DNA of 64,000 bases from Posidonia oceanica (lineage: Eukaryota > Streptophyta > Magnoliopsida > Alismatales > Posidoniaceae). The notes beneath the pieces are model-generated. The model saw nothing but the letters and a program-made list of their open reading frames with translations, was not told the DNA's origin and ran no database searches. The stretch spans positions 79,858,001 to 79,922,000 of the forward strand of contig JAZBRS010000075.1 in the NCBI GenBank assembly GCA_037176725.1. Reading direction: 5' to 3'. This document shows positions 25,036 to 36,120 of the stretch, in pieces (position 1 is the stretch's first letter; every line of letters starts with the position of its first letter). The position numbers and the translations under genes are program-made.

Positions 25036-25626
25036 TGTTAAGTTTTGCCTTGAAATAAGCCTGGCAGACGTCTATACGGACGTCCACAATCGTCTACAGT
25101 TTCATTGGTTCAATGTAGAGATTGAGTGGACGTCTACGCGGACATTCGCTAATACACTATTTTGTTACAGTAGAAAAATAGACATCCACGTGGACGTCCG
25201 CTCCGCTCGTAGTTTTTGGATCAGGACATTAGCGGACGTCCGATACGGGAATTTCTATCTTTAACAGACCCGTTTTAAATCCTTATATAAATATACCATT
25301 TTGATGAGATTTTAAGGTAATTGAAGTTCTTCCAATACTAGAGAGTTTTGGGTGCTGACAGCTATCTCTAGGGTGAGGGTTTTGATCGTTCTTCTCCAAT
25401 AATATCTGTAACTTGTACTCATCCTGATTCATAGTGAAAGCTTTCTCTCTGCACCTGTAGATGTAGGTTTCGACTAAACCACGTAAATTCTCTGTGTTCT
25501 GTGGTGTACTCTTCTCCCTTTCTTCTGCTTTTGCACTATTTTCTCTCTTCTACGATTTGTTTGGTTGTTATCGGTTTGTTCTACACGTTTTTAATTCATA
25601 TCTTACATCCGTGCAACGCCTAAACA
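25036..25626 (+). repeat. 5' LTR of Copia A (591 bp)
   Basis: It carries a cluster of palindromic GACGTC/GGACGTCC sites (about 25070-25250), then a TATA-like TTATATAAATA near 25282. It ends at TAAACA, followed by the primer site. The 3' copy is about 50 bp shorter. Confidence 0.85.
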
Positions 25627-25640
25627 AGTGGTATCAGAAC
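25627..25640 (+). promoter_or_regulatory. Primer-binding site of Copia A
   Basis: AGTGGTATCAGAAC directly after the LTR differs slightly from the usual TGGTATCAGAGC complementary to plant initiator tRNA-Met. Confidence 0.8.
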
Positions 25641-25770
25641 TTTGTTGTTGGATTATTTGTTTGCTCGTATTTGTTGGAATGTTGTCTTTCATGAATCAGT
25701 CTTGTTATCCTCAAAGGAAGATTTTGTTGTTTCTAATGATACAGGTTCTTAGGAGAGTGTCTCCTAGTAG

Positions 25771-27531
25771 GTGGAGCTAGAAACTAAGCATCCACAACCT
25801 GTTGTAGTTGATGTTCACGATGGTGAGCATGAAGAAGATGAAGTAGTTGAAGAAGAATCATACAGTATTGCCAAAGGGAGATCAAGGAGAACAGTTAAGC
25901 TAAATCCAAGGTATGCTCACTCAACAGTTGCATATGGACTTTCAGCGGCAAAAGAAATTACAAACAGAGGTGAGCCTTCTTCATATTCTGAGGCTATTTC
26001 TGCACATGATTCATCTTCTTGGTTGTTTGCCATGAATGAGGATATGGAGTCTCTTCAAAGTAATATAACTTGGGTTGGTTGATCCACCTAAAGACAAGAA
26101 GATTAGTGGTTGCAAATGGCTGTTCAAAAGAAAGGAGGGCACACATGGAGCCACAGATTCAAAGTATAAAGCCCGTCTAGTTGCTAAAGGCTACAGTCAA
26201 GTAGTAGACATTGATTACAATGATATTTTTTCATCTGTTGTTAAGCATTCCTCTATTCGTGTTTTGCTAGCATTGGTTGCAGTTCATGATATAGAATTGG
26301 AGCAACTAGATGTAATGATGGCTTTTCTACATAGTGAATTTAATGAACAAATTTATATGAAGTAGCCAGAATATTTTGTTGTTGAAGGAAAAAAAGCATT
26401 AAGTTTGTTTGCTACAGAGATCATTGTATGGCTTGAAGCAATCACCGAGGCATTGGTATAAGAGGTTTGATGCTTTCATGGTTGCATACAACTACCATAG
26501 AAGTAGTTATGATAGCTGTGTTTACATGAAGAAACTTGATGATGGCTCTTTTATCTATTTGCTTCTATATGTCAATGATATGTTGATTGCAGCCACAAAT
26601 AAACATGAGATTTGCAGTTTGAAAGCCTTACTTAGTAGAGAAATTGAAATGAAGGATTTAGGATTATCGAAGAAATTTTTTGGTATGGAAATTCATAAGG
26701 AAAAAAAGAACAAGAAGTTGTACCTTAGTCAAGACAAATACTTGAAGAAGGTTCTACAACGTTTTGGGATGAAGAACTCCAAGTCAAAAAGAATTTCTCT
26801 TGGAGAACACTTCAAGCTTTCTGCAGATCAATATCCACAAACAGAAGAAGAGAAGACTTACATTTCTCATGTTCCCTATTCCAGTGCAGTAAGAAGTATT
26901 ATGTATGTTATGATTTGCACTCGTCCAGACATTGCCTAAGTTGTCAGTGTTGTGAGTAGATATATGGTAAACCCAGGAAAGGAGCATTGGCAAGTAGTAA
27001 AATGGATTCTGAGATACCTTAGGGTACCTTGGATGTTCGTCTGGAATTTGGAAGGAATAAGGGAGAGTTAGTTGGCTTTATTGACTCAAAGTTTGCAGGT
27101 GATCATGACAAAAGAAGGTCTCTTACGGGATATTTATTCTCCATTAGAGGTTATGAGGTCAATTGGAAGTCAACTTTGCAAGCTACAGTGGTATTGTCTA
27201 CCACAAAAGCTGAATATATGACTTTGGCAGAAGCAATCAAAGAAGCCATATGGTTGAAGAACCTGTTTACTGAACTCGGCCAAGAACAAGATGATTTTGT
27301 TGTGTATTGTAACAGTTAAAGTGCTATTCACCTGTCAAAGGATTAGATATTTCACGAGAGAACAAAGTACATTGATGTTAGGTACCATTTCATACGTGAA
27401 GTGATTACATGTGGTGAGATTCAAGTAATAAAGATTGATATAACAGACAATCCGACCGACATGATGACTAAGCCTTTTCCACCCACCAAGTTCGATTTCT
27501 GTTTCAACTTGGTTGGGTTGTGCTACTTTTG
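25771..27531 (+). pseudogene. Copia A pol relic: reverse transcriptase and RNase H
   Basis: Fragments in order: the linker before RT (25771-26082, RGRSRRTVKLNPRY-like region), the RT N-terminus (26075-26365, KYKARLVAKGYSQ), the RT palm (26409-26939, YGLKQSPRHWYKRF), and RNase H (27029-27319 continuing past a stop to about 27531, KAEYMTLAEA then YIDVRYHFIRE and the MTKP tail). The frame is broken by shifts near 26080 and between 26370 and 26409, by a stop after IYMK (26363-26365) and by one at 27317. The RT catalytic box reads YVNDM instead of Y(V/I)DDM, a GAT to AAT change at 26574, so the enzyme would be inactive even without the frame breaks. Confidence 0.9.
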
Positions 27532-27614
27532 AAGGGATAGGCCTTAGTAGAGAGAGATGAAGACTAATCACAATCATGACGCATGAAATGTAATTTCAAG
27601 TCAATGTGGAGATT

Positions 27615-28155
27615 TGTTGAGTTTTGCCTTGAAATAAGCCTGGTGAACGTCCGCAATCGCCTGCAATTTCATTGGTTCAATGTAGAGATTGAGCAAACGT
27701 CTGCGAGAACATTAGCTGATGCACAGTAGGAAAACGAACATCTACGCGGACGTTCGCTCTGCTCGCAGTTTGGACGTCCGTGTGGACGTCTGTTACGGGA
27801 ATTTCTGTCTTTAACAAATTCGTTTTAAACCCTTATATAAATATACCATTTTGATGTGATTTTAGGGTAATTGAAGATCTTCCGACGACTATCTTTAGGG
27901 TGAGGCTTTTGATCATTCTTCTCCAATAATCTCTGTAACTTGTACTCATTTTAATTCATAATGAAAGCTCTCTCTCTCTCCGCCCGTAGACGTAGGTTTT
28001 GGCCGAACCACGTAAATTCTCTGTGTTTTGTGGTGTGCTCTTCTTCCTTTCTTTTTCTCTTGCACTATTTTCTCTCTTCTACGAATTGTTTGGTTGTTAT
28101 TGGTTTGCTCTACATGTTTTCAATCTATATCTTCGATCCGTGCAACACCTTAATA
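27615..28155 (+). repeat. 3' LTR of Copia A (541 bp)
   Basis: Preceded by the short purine tract GTGGAGAT, begins TGTTGAGTTTTGCC, and ends just before GTTTC. The open frames at 27961-28196 are LTR noise, with counterparts in the 5' LTR. Confidence 0.85.
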
Positions 28156-28160
28156 GTTTC

Positions 28161-31058
28161 AGTTTTACGAGTTTTTTAATATTTGCTTGTCTATAGTTCA
28201 AGGCTTTAAGCAATTCCTGACCATTCAACATGTGAATAATCCGTGCTTCTGAGATGTTACTCTCTGATGTCAGGTAAACCTTAACACTTTGATAAACTGA
28301 ACTTACCATGAGACCTAAATCTTTAAACCTCACCTTTTATGTTTCAAAATGCTTGAAACGGATGAACACCACCTTAAAGGAACAAATTCACGGTAAGAAA
28401 TGAATGTTGTAGAAAATGGTAAGGGAAACAAAACAACAAGGTCTCTTGTGGACATTATGCACACTGAGAAGGTTGGTAGCACATTTGCATGCTATTTCCT
28501 TTCTACGATCTGTGTTCTGTGATTTGTCTCTGTTTTTTTTTTATGAATCTTCTCCACAATAGTTCATTTTTGAACATTATGAATTATATCCACAAAGAGG
28601 TAGACATATATAGATCTAGCTAGTTTTACTTGTGACACATTTTTGTCTGGTTCCTGGTTTAAATCTAGATATTTTCTGTTGTCTTGAATCTAGTACAGAA
28701 AACTCCATTTGTATCATGAACCATGCCCTGTCCTCCCTTTGCCCTATCCCTTTCTTCATGGCATCAGAATTCTCTTTTACATTCCAGTCCAAGCTCATAC
28801 GAAGAGCGATGCTCTGCATTACTAAATAAAACTGTTACGAACTTGAGATCATCATGCATTTGAACATTCTTGTAATAATTCTCTTTCTCCTGAAAGAGAA
28901 CTGGATCACTGTGTGAGAGTAAATAAAAAAGAACACAACCCCATGCCAGATTGACTAGACTGTATAACAGACAAGATTTTCTTTTCATACATTGCACTCT
29001 TTTATTAGTTTTTATTGTGAAAGTTAACAACTTCTCTAAAGGTATGAAATGCTTACACGGCCTACACTTGGAACATTGGTTCTCCTTGTGGACGAATGCC
29101 GAAGAGGTATTTATATCTATAAAACTAAACATTGTTAACAAATAATTCATTGCGAGACTTATCATATTTATTTTTTGGATCAGTGCTGCTTGTCATATTA
29201 TTCTCAGGTATTAGAGCCACCAAACTCTGGTTGTTGTTTAGATGAGCTAAGGCTTAATTGAGATGAAAGGCTTGACAAGGAGGTTATCTTTGGGAGTTGG
29301 GCCTTTAGGCAAGTCAGAAAAATTGGGACTAGAAGTCAACTGAAGTATGCTTTAACCTTTCAGACTAGTAAATTTTTTTGATAAAAAAATCGTTTGGGCA
29401 CCTTAGAATGTTCACACCTTGATACTCTGATCAAGTTATTATCACAAAACAGGCTTAGCCTTGCAAGGGTTTCTGTTATATATTGTTCAACCATTTTATT
29501 TTTGGTCACTGAAACCTAAACATAATCCCTAACTCCCCTCATAAACCCTGAGCATCCATGTGTTACTGTTTGTTGATTTGTCCTCTGAAACCTAAACTTA
29601 GTCCTTAACGCAGTACCATCCATCCTATATTAAGAACATATATATATACACACTACTCTTCAGTGGAGGCAAGCAGACTGCGAGTAACTAGAAGTTTAGA
29701 ATCCAACCTCTGAAACTCTAACGGTAATTGACAAACATTGATTAGAGGAACGAATTGCATATTTGAAAGTTGCATTGGATAGTGATCATTGAATAGAACT
29801 TAGAGGTGGTTTTTTTCGAATGGTAAAAGAAAAGATCACAGAAACAGTTAGACGATGAGCTTGATCATTGAGTAGGACGTAGAAGTGGTTTATTTGGAAC
29901 AATACCAAAAAAACCCTTTGGAATGGTCAAATACTCAAATGTGCCAAACATGAAACTCTATTTCTTGCTCGGTCAATTCTTAGTTGCATCATGATATTTC
30001 TACTCATTGATCCAGAAAAACAAGCACCATCAGGCACTAGTTTACCTTTGGATTGTTTAGCTTATCATGTGAATGGATTGCTTGATGTCCAACCAGCTAT
30101 TGGTACTGGAAGCAATAAATTGATTGGCCTTCATAGGATATTGGGATGGACCAATCCTTCCAGCCAAGTTACATGGTAGACGTTTTCCTGTGACGGGCAA
30201 GATGACGGATTGTAACAGTGTCTCTATTGGATTTATAAATAATATTACCACCTTCAAAGTGCTCTAAGCCTAAATGTCAAGCTCCAGGTTTCTTACTGAA
30301 CAAGTGCTCTTATTTGAAATGCTTTGAAATGTTATTGGAATCATACTACTACGATTGGTTGCTTTGTAATGCTTGTTAATGTTATCCTATCCTTCCTAGC
30401 AAAGGGACAGGTTGGTTAAAAGTGACCTGTTTAATATTTTAACTTCTTTTGTTGTTGCTTCAGTATCCTCAAATCACTACAAGGAAAATTATGATCTTTA
30501 AACACATTTTTTCCATGATAATCTGATTTTCAACATCAGCCACTACTAATTGGCTTATGATACGATTTTTTTTTGGTAAAAGATGATGATGCTGACTATT
30601 AAAACCACAGATGGGTAGTTGTGCTGTGTGCCTGTGTTGTCCTCTGGAATGCTTGAGAGTGGATGGATAAGGCAAAGGATTTCTTACTTCCACAAAGGAA
30701 AAGGTTTATGGTGGATTCTGGCCCGTTCCTACTCGAAGGTTATTTTTTAGATAATTTATGAAAACTATATTATAATTTTCTGGTCTGGTTGAAATGGCTT
30801 AAAAGAGAGTATGAAGGTACATTTCTTCACTTCCTCTATAAAATCATTGGGCACAAAGTAGACAGGAAACACTCTCAATGGCTAATTTTAATGTAAAATA
30901 TGCATCTGTCTTAATAATATATTCAGTAAGGACTTCACTTTTTTAATCTCGCTAATCCATATTATTCACCTATTGTAAAATAGCATCTGATGCGTAGATA
31001 TTTTTCCTTTTGCGTTAGTTAAGTGGCTCAATTTCTGGTTATTAAAAAAAAAACAATT
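28161..31058. other. Intergenic stretch, no gene recognised
   Basis: AT-rich with scattered short open frames (28764-29165 minus, 29991-30179 plus) that match no family I know. CACTACAAGGAAAA at 30475-30488 looks like one end of a CACTA-type element, but no inverted partner was found. A short TA microsatellite lies near 29640. Confidence 0.4.
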
Positions 31059-31063
31059 GGATG

Positions 31064-31179
31064 TGTTGAAATTAGGGAGAGAATGAAAATAGCGTTATAC
31101 ATATATATAGGGTTTTCTCCTTATACATATATCCATATAATACATACCCATATAAGAGATAACCACAATTCTAATAACA
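31064..31179 (-). repeat. 3' LTR of Copia B
   Basis: 116 bp, bounded inside by CTCCCCTTC (the purine tract on the minus strand). It shares CATATAAGAGATAACCACAA with the other LTR. Confidence 0.8.
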
Positions 31180-31186
31180 CTCCCCT

Positions 31187-33726
31187 TCAAGCTGAAGCAT
31201 AGATATTAATCATGCCCAGCTTGTTATATAAAGACTCAAATACCCCAATATTCAACCCTTTTGTATAGATATTTGCTAACTGCTCTGTTGACTGAATATA
31301 TGAGGTGTGCATAACGCCTTTCATTACCATGTCACACACATAACGACAGTCTACCTCAATATGTTTAATGCATTCGTGGAAGGTAGGATTATTTGTAATA
31401 AAGATCACAACTTGATTGTCGCAATGCATAGCCATAAGTATCATCGCAAGGAAGCCAAGCTCTAATAGGAAAGATCTGAGCCAAACCATCTTACAAGCTA
31501 TTTGAGCCATGGAGCGGTATTCTGCTTCTGCACTGGATCTTGATACAACATTTTGCTTTTTGCTTCGCCAGATTACAAGGTTTCCGCCTACATAGGTATA
31601 GTAATCTGATATAGATTTTCTATCACCCCTATCTTCTGCACAACTGGAGTCTGAATATGCCTTAACATTTAAGTGACCATACTCCCTATAGATCAGGCCT
31701 CGTCTAAGTGTGCCTTTCATGTATGCAAGTACACATAAGGCACCTTGCCAATGTTCCTCTCTAGGTTCATGCATGAATTGACTTAGAAGCCCAACTGCCT
31801 ATGAAATATCTAAACGTGTCACTGTCAAGTAGATTAGCTTTCCAATCAGTCGTCTATATTTGCCAGCATCCTTATATACACCAGTAGAATCATCCCAGAA
31901 GGCTGGTGTCTGATCAATAAGAGTACTTTCTGGTTTACATCCTGCAAGACGTATCTCCTGGAAAAGATCAAGAGTATATTTTCTCTGAGATAGTACCATC
32001 TTCCTTTTGGCATAAGCAAATTTAATTCCCAGAAAATACTTAGGACGCCCCATATCCTTAGTAGTGAAATGCTGTTGTAGATACTATTTGGTTTCCCTGA
32101 TGCCTGTAGTATTGCTCCCTCTAAGAATGATATCATCAATATATATTACCAACAACACACAACCATTGATGTTTTTCTTAATGAACACCGATTGGTCTAC
32201 AACACATCTCGTAAAGCCAAAATTCATCACCACTTCGCTGAACTTGTCAAACCAAACTCTTGGACTTTGTTTGAGGTCATATATCGTCTTTTTGAGAAGG
32301 TACATACTGTTCTCCCCCTATGCAATGTATCCTGGGAGTTGCTCCATGTAAACCTATTATGCCATATCATCGTACAGGAAGGCATTCTTCACGTCGAGTT
32401 GATGTAGGTTCCATGACTTATTGATGGCAACAGACAAGAGCACCCGTGTGGAATTAAGTCTATTAATTTATCAGGCTTGTACTTGATAGTGAATACCCAC
32501 CGACAATCAATTATGCTGGTTCTTTCAGGCTGAGCAACCAAATTCCATGTACCACGAGATAATAATGCTTGCATTTCTTCGTCGATGGCTGCCTTTCAAT
32601 GTGGGAGAAGCAATACTTCTTGATAGTTCCTAGGTATAGACTTTGAGGATATAGCTAAGGTAAACTGACGGAAATAGGGGTCAAGGTAATCATATGTAAC
32701 AAAAGTAGAAATAGGATGGGCAATGGAAGAGTGGGTACCTTTGTATAGGACAATGGGTATATCAAGGTCTTAAGGTGGATGATCTACAAAGGAGAGTGAT
32801 GCTTAGTCTGAGTTGGCAGTTGCGTGTTTCGTCGTCAATGATATACCTATAGTGGGCGAGGCATATTTTCCTGCAAAGGTCCTAGTTGATCATCCCCTGT
32901 ATGCACAATCTTAACAGGGGAAGGGCTAGGAACAGTAGTAGGAGTAGTAGGCTGATCCGTAGAATCAAAGTAGGATTTAGACTTCCAAAAAGTGACATCG
33001 GCAAACACAAAGTAATAACGAATAGGAGGGTGATAGTACTTGTATCTCTTTTGAGTTTTAGAGTATCCTACAAACACACACCTAAGGGATCGAGGTGTCA
33101 ACTTATCTAGACCTAGACTGAGATTCTGAACATATGCAACACACTCAAAAACCTTTGGTAGAAGACAGAATAATTCCTTATCAGGACACAAATGTTTAAG
33201 AGGGATCTCACCATCAGGAGGTGCAGAGGGCATTCTATTAATGATGTGGGCAGCAGTGAGCACAGTATCAGACCAGAAGTATTTGGGAACATTCATCTGC
33301 AACAAAATAATGCGGGTGATGTCAAGTATATGTCGATGCTTGCGTTCTACCACACCATTTTGCTAAGAGATGTGGGCATGAGGTCTCATGAAGAATCCTA
33401 ATGAGGAACAATAATTTTGTACATCTCTTTGAACAAACTCAAGGGCATTGTCGGTGCAATTTTTTTTTGGAGTAATGGAGAAAAGATTTATTATTTTAGC
33501 AATTTTTTTTGATAATGTCTAACACATGATGCCTATCCTTAAGAAGATATACCCAAGACACTCGAGAATAGTCATCCACAAAAACAATATAATAACGATA
33601 AGCAGACACTGACGATCCACGAGAAGGTCCCTGGATGTCACAATGAACTAAATCGAAGGGACTCTGACTACTAGACAACCTAGAACGCCTATAGGTAGCA
33701 CAATGGTGCTTACCTAAACGATACAA
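31187..33726 (-). pseudogene. Copia B pol relic: integrase, RT, RNase H
   Basis: On the minus strand, integrase pieces lie at 33726-33496 (HHCATYRRSRLS, FDLVHCDIQGPS, VDDYSRVSWVYLL) and 33353-32847 (ERKHRHILDITR, LRCVFVGYSKTQK). RT pieces are 32574-32389 (RGTWNLV, CRWVFTIKYK), 32305-32084 (IYDLKQSPRVWFDKF and an intact YIDDII box) and 32053-31799 (KYFLGIKFAYAK). RNase H is 31774-31187 (YSDSSCAEDRGDRKS, SSAEAEYRSMA, HIEVDCRYV). Several frameshifts and stops separate these pieces, so no functional polyprotein is made, but all catalytic blocks are recognisable. Confidence 0.9.
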
Positions 33727-34056
33727 CTCATAGACAAAGGACTCAACTGTGATCTATGGAAGAGCTTGTTGAAGATTGCGATGCGACAGGTGACCAAGGC
33801 GGCAGTACCATAGCAATAAAGACTCTACAGTAGAAGCAATAAACGCCAGTCCACGAGGTATATCATCCCGAACCAGCATATACACACCGCGACCATGCTC
33901 ACAATCCAAACCAATCCTCCTCTCCGTCTACAGAACCTGAAAGGTACAATAACAGGGAAAGAAGGTTACAGAACAGTAAAGTTGTCGGGTAATAGCACTA
34001 ATGAAGAGTAAATTCACTGGAAAATCAGTCACATAAAGTACTTTATCGAGAGTAAT

Positions 34057-35127
34057 CTAGGAAGTGGCATGAACCACACCTTCCCCAGACACAGAACAAT
34101 GACAACCATTGGCAATGGCAACAGATTTAATATCAAATAAGTGGGAAAGTCGGGTAAAAGGGTCTCGAGTACCTAACATATGTGAGGAAGCCCTAGAGTC
34201 GATAATCCAAGAACTATCTCTAGAGGCTAACAAGGCAGTCATACCTAACGAGGATGTATGGACCGCAGTAGCAGTGGATTGGTTGTCTTCATAATCAGCT
34301 TGGGAGATAGTCATTGTCTAAGTTGATGAATCATCAGAAGATGTCTCCGTCACATGCTTAGCCCAAGGGGGTCTGCCAAACTTGCTCCAGCAGCGATCTA
34401 ATGGATGATTGGTGCGATTGCAGTGATCACACCTACGAGCCTCATGTCCGCTTATTGAAGATTTACCATGACCACGGCCTCTGGTGGAAGTAACTAATGC
34501 CGACTGATCAAGTACTAAAGCAGGAGTCACAGTCGAGATACACAGGACCCGAGAGAAGGTGGAGGAGAGAGATGTCTGCACCAAGAATCGGACCACGAAT
34601 CTGAGATGCCAATGTGGGATTGAGCACTGCCTAGAAAATAGCCATGGCCAACTCCTCTTCGTACTATTGCATCTTGGAGATGCCTGCCACGAAGGGCTAG
34701 TAGATTTCTAATTCATCCTATAGAGATCGAAGAGAACTGTAGAACTCCTGAACGAACACTCTTCCTAACGGTAGGTAAAAAGCTGCTCATATATCACACA
34801 GATCTCGGCAATATTCTTCTCATGTCCATAAGTACTGTGCAAAGTCTCCCAAATCTTCCTAACAGGTCGTAACATCATCACGCCTCTGGAAATGTCCTCA
34901 TCTATACTATTTACAAGCCACAATATTAATGCACAGTCATCTGCTGGCCAATTCTCATAGGTCGCATCCTTTGCATCAGTAAGATGACGGATCTTCTGAT
35001 GTGTGCCAAGAAAAGTCTCAAACGCTTGCGACCAGAGAAGATAAATTTTTCCATTCAGTTTGATGGATGTCCCAGAGAGATTCTTTAACCATGTCTCGTG
35101 AGAAGTAGCTATAATAGTAGAAGGCAC
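34057..35127 (-). pseudogene. Copia B gag and protease relic
   Basis: The gag start is at 35127 and reads LNGKIYLLWSQAFETFL and WETLHSTYGHEKN, typical of plant Copia gag. A zinc knuckle (CDHCNRTNHPLDRC, C-x2-C-x4-H-x4-C) lies in 34596-34318. The protease reads WIIDSRASSHM in 34314-34057; the catalytic motif is normally DSGA, so the Gly to Arg change would inactivate it. Gag ends early after EQLFTYR, and frames are shifted between gag and knuckle. Confidence 0.85.
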
Positions 35128-35702
35128 AGTCTGATTTTGTCAAAAAAGAGCCGGGGGAAAAAAATCCCTAAATAGGTCTCATTTTGACGAAGAATAGGAG
35201 ATTCGACACGGAAAAAAAAAAGTACGGCACAAGGAAATATAATGATATAGAAGTAGTAGTACCTCTGTGCGGTGGTAGAAGATAAAAATACACTGGAACA
35301 AAGGCAATAGAGAGTTTCTAGGTTGGATCTCACCTAGATCATGGAGTGGAGTGGCAGATAGAACCGGTGATGATCATTGGCAGAACCCCAAAGGGCAAAA
35401 GAGTGACGCGGCAACTAGGCAGCGACGTATGCAGGCAGCGACAGCGGCGGATTGGAGCGGCTTCGGCAGAGAAGGCCCAAAAGGGCAGAGAGGAGGTTGA
35501 TGACGGGTGCTGTCGAGCTGGCTACAGGCGTCAGCACGTGGAAGAGGAGGTGCAGGGGCCAACGGAAGAGAGAGAAGGCCCCAACGGACTAAGGAGGAGG
35601 AGCGAAACTTGGTGGTGGCGACCGGAAGGAGGGTGGTGGCGGCCGAAAGTAAGGTGGAGGCTGTTGGTGGTGGCCGACGACGCTTAGGGTTCAAAGAACC
35701 TA

Positions 35703-35848
35703 GCTCTTGATACCATGTTGAGATTAAGGAGAGAATGAAAATTCTCATTGATAATCATGATTATTACATATATATATAGGATTTTCTATTTATACGGATA
35801 TCCATATAACACATGCCCATATAAGAGATAACCACAACTCTAATAACA
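35703..35848 (-). repeat. 5' LTR and primer-binding site of Copia B
   Basis: The LTR is 35716-35848; the adjoining primer site is 35703-35715 (minus strand TGGTATCAAGAGC, one base longer than the initiator-Met consensus). The region 35128-35702 is the untranslated leader, whose open frames are not genes. Confidence 0.8.
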
Positions 35849-35961
35849 CACATCTAACTGGATGAACCTTGAACTTTATATAAGCTCCATGATTAGAGAT
35901 TGGTTCTATTTTTTATTAGAGAGTAGGCAGATCCTAATTCCTGAGATCCTTCAATGGCTAT

Positions 35962-36114
35962 TGTATAAAGTAAAAAGAGAAGAAAAAGGATTTGTGTTAT
36001 TCTGAGAGTGTAGTTACATATATATGGGATATATCAGATCCCTTAGACTGAATGGATATCCAATAACTCGATTACCCACTACAATCCTAATACGTGATAT
36101 AACCTCTTTAACAC
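35962..36114 (-). repeat. 3' LTR of Copia C
   Basis: 153 bp, TGTATAAAGTAAAAAG...CTCTTTAACA on the plus strand. It differs from the 5' LTR by scattered substitutions, so the insertion is not recent. Confidence 0.88.
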
Positions 36115-36120
36115 TCCCCT

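Larger units (their letters stand above)
25036..28155 (+). mobile_element. Copia A: internally deleted Ty1/copia element (TNT1-like)
   Basis: The LTRs at 25036-25626 and 27615-28155 start TGTTAAGTTTTGCC / TGTTGAGTTTTGCC, and the element is flanked by an exact duplication, GTTTC (25031-25035 and 28156-28160). A primer site like the initiator tRNA-Met complement (GTGGTATCAGAAC) follows the 5' LTR. At 3.1 kb it is shorter than the usual roughly 5 kb because gag, protease and integrase are missing: coding similarity starts about 130 bp after the primer site, just upstream of RT. It needed proteins in trans if it moved in this form; alternatively the deletion came after insertion. Confidence 0.9.
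31064..35848 (-). mobile_element. Copia B: near full-length Ty1/copia element with short LTRs (Ale-like)
   Basis: The LTRs are 31064-31179 and 35716-35848 (116 and 133 bp; TGTTGA(A/G)ATTA...CTAATAACA on the plus strand). Read on the minus strand: 5' LTR, primer site TGGTATCAAGAGC, gag, protease, integrase, RT, RNase H, purine tract GAAGGGGAG, 3' LTR. Very short LTRs and this domain order suggest the Ale lineage (inference). The immediate 5-bp flanks differ (GGATG and CACAT), although GGATG recurs 11 bp beyond the right LTR, so the original duplication is uncertain. Confidence 0.88.

Noticed and set aside
30475..30488. CACTACAAGGAAAA as a CACTA transposon
   Set aside because: Only one terminus was found; no inverted CTTGTAGTG partner nearby.
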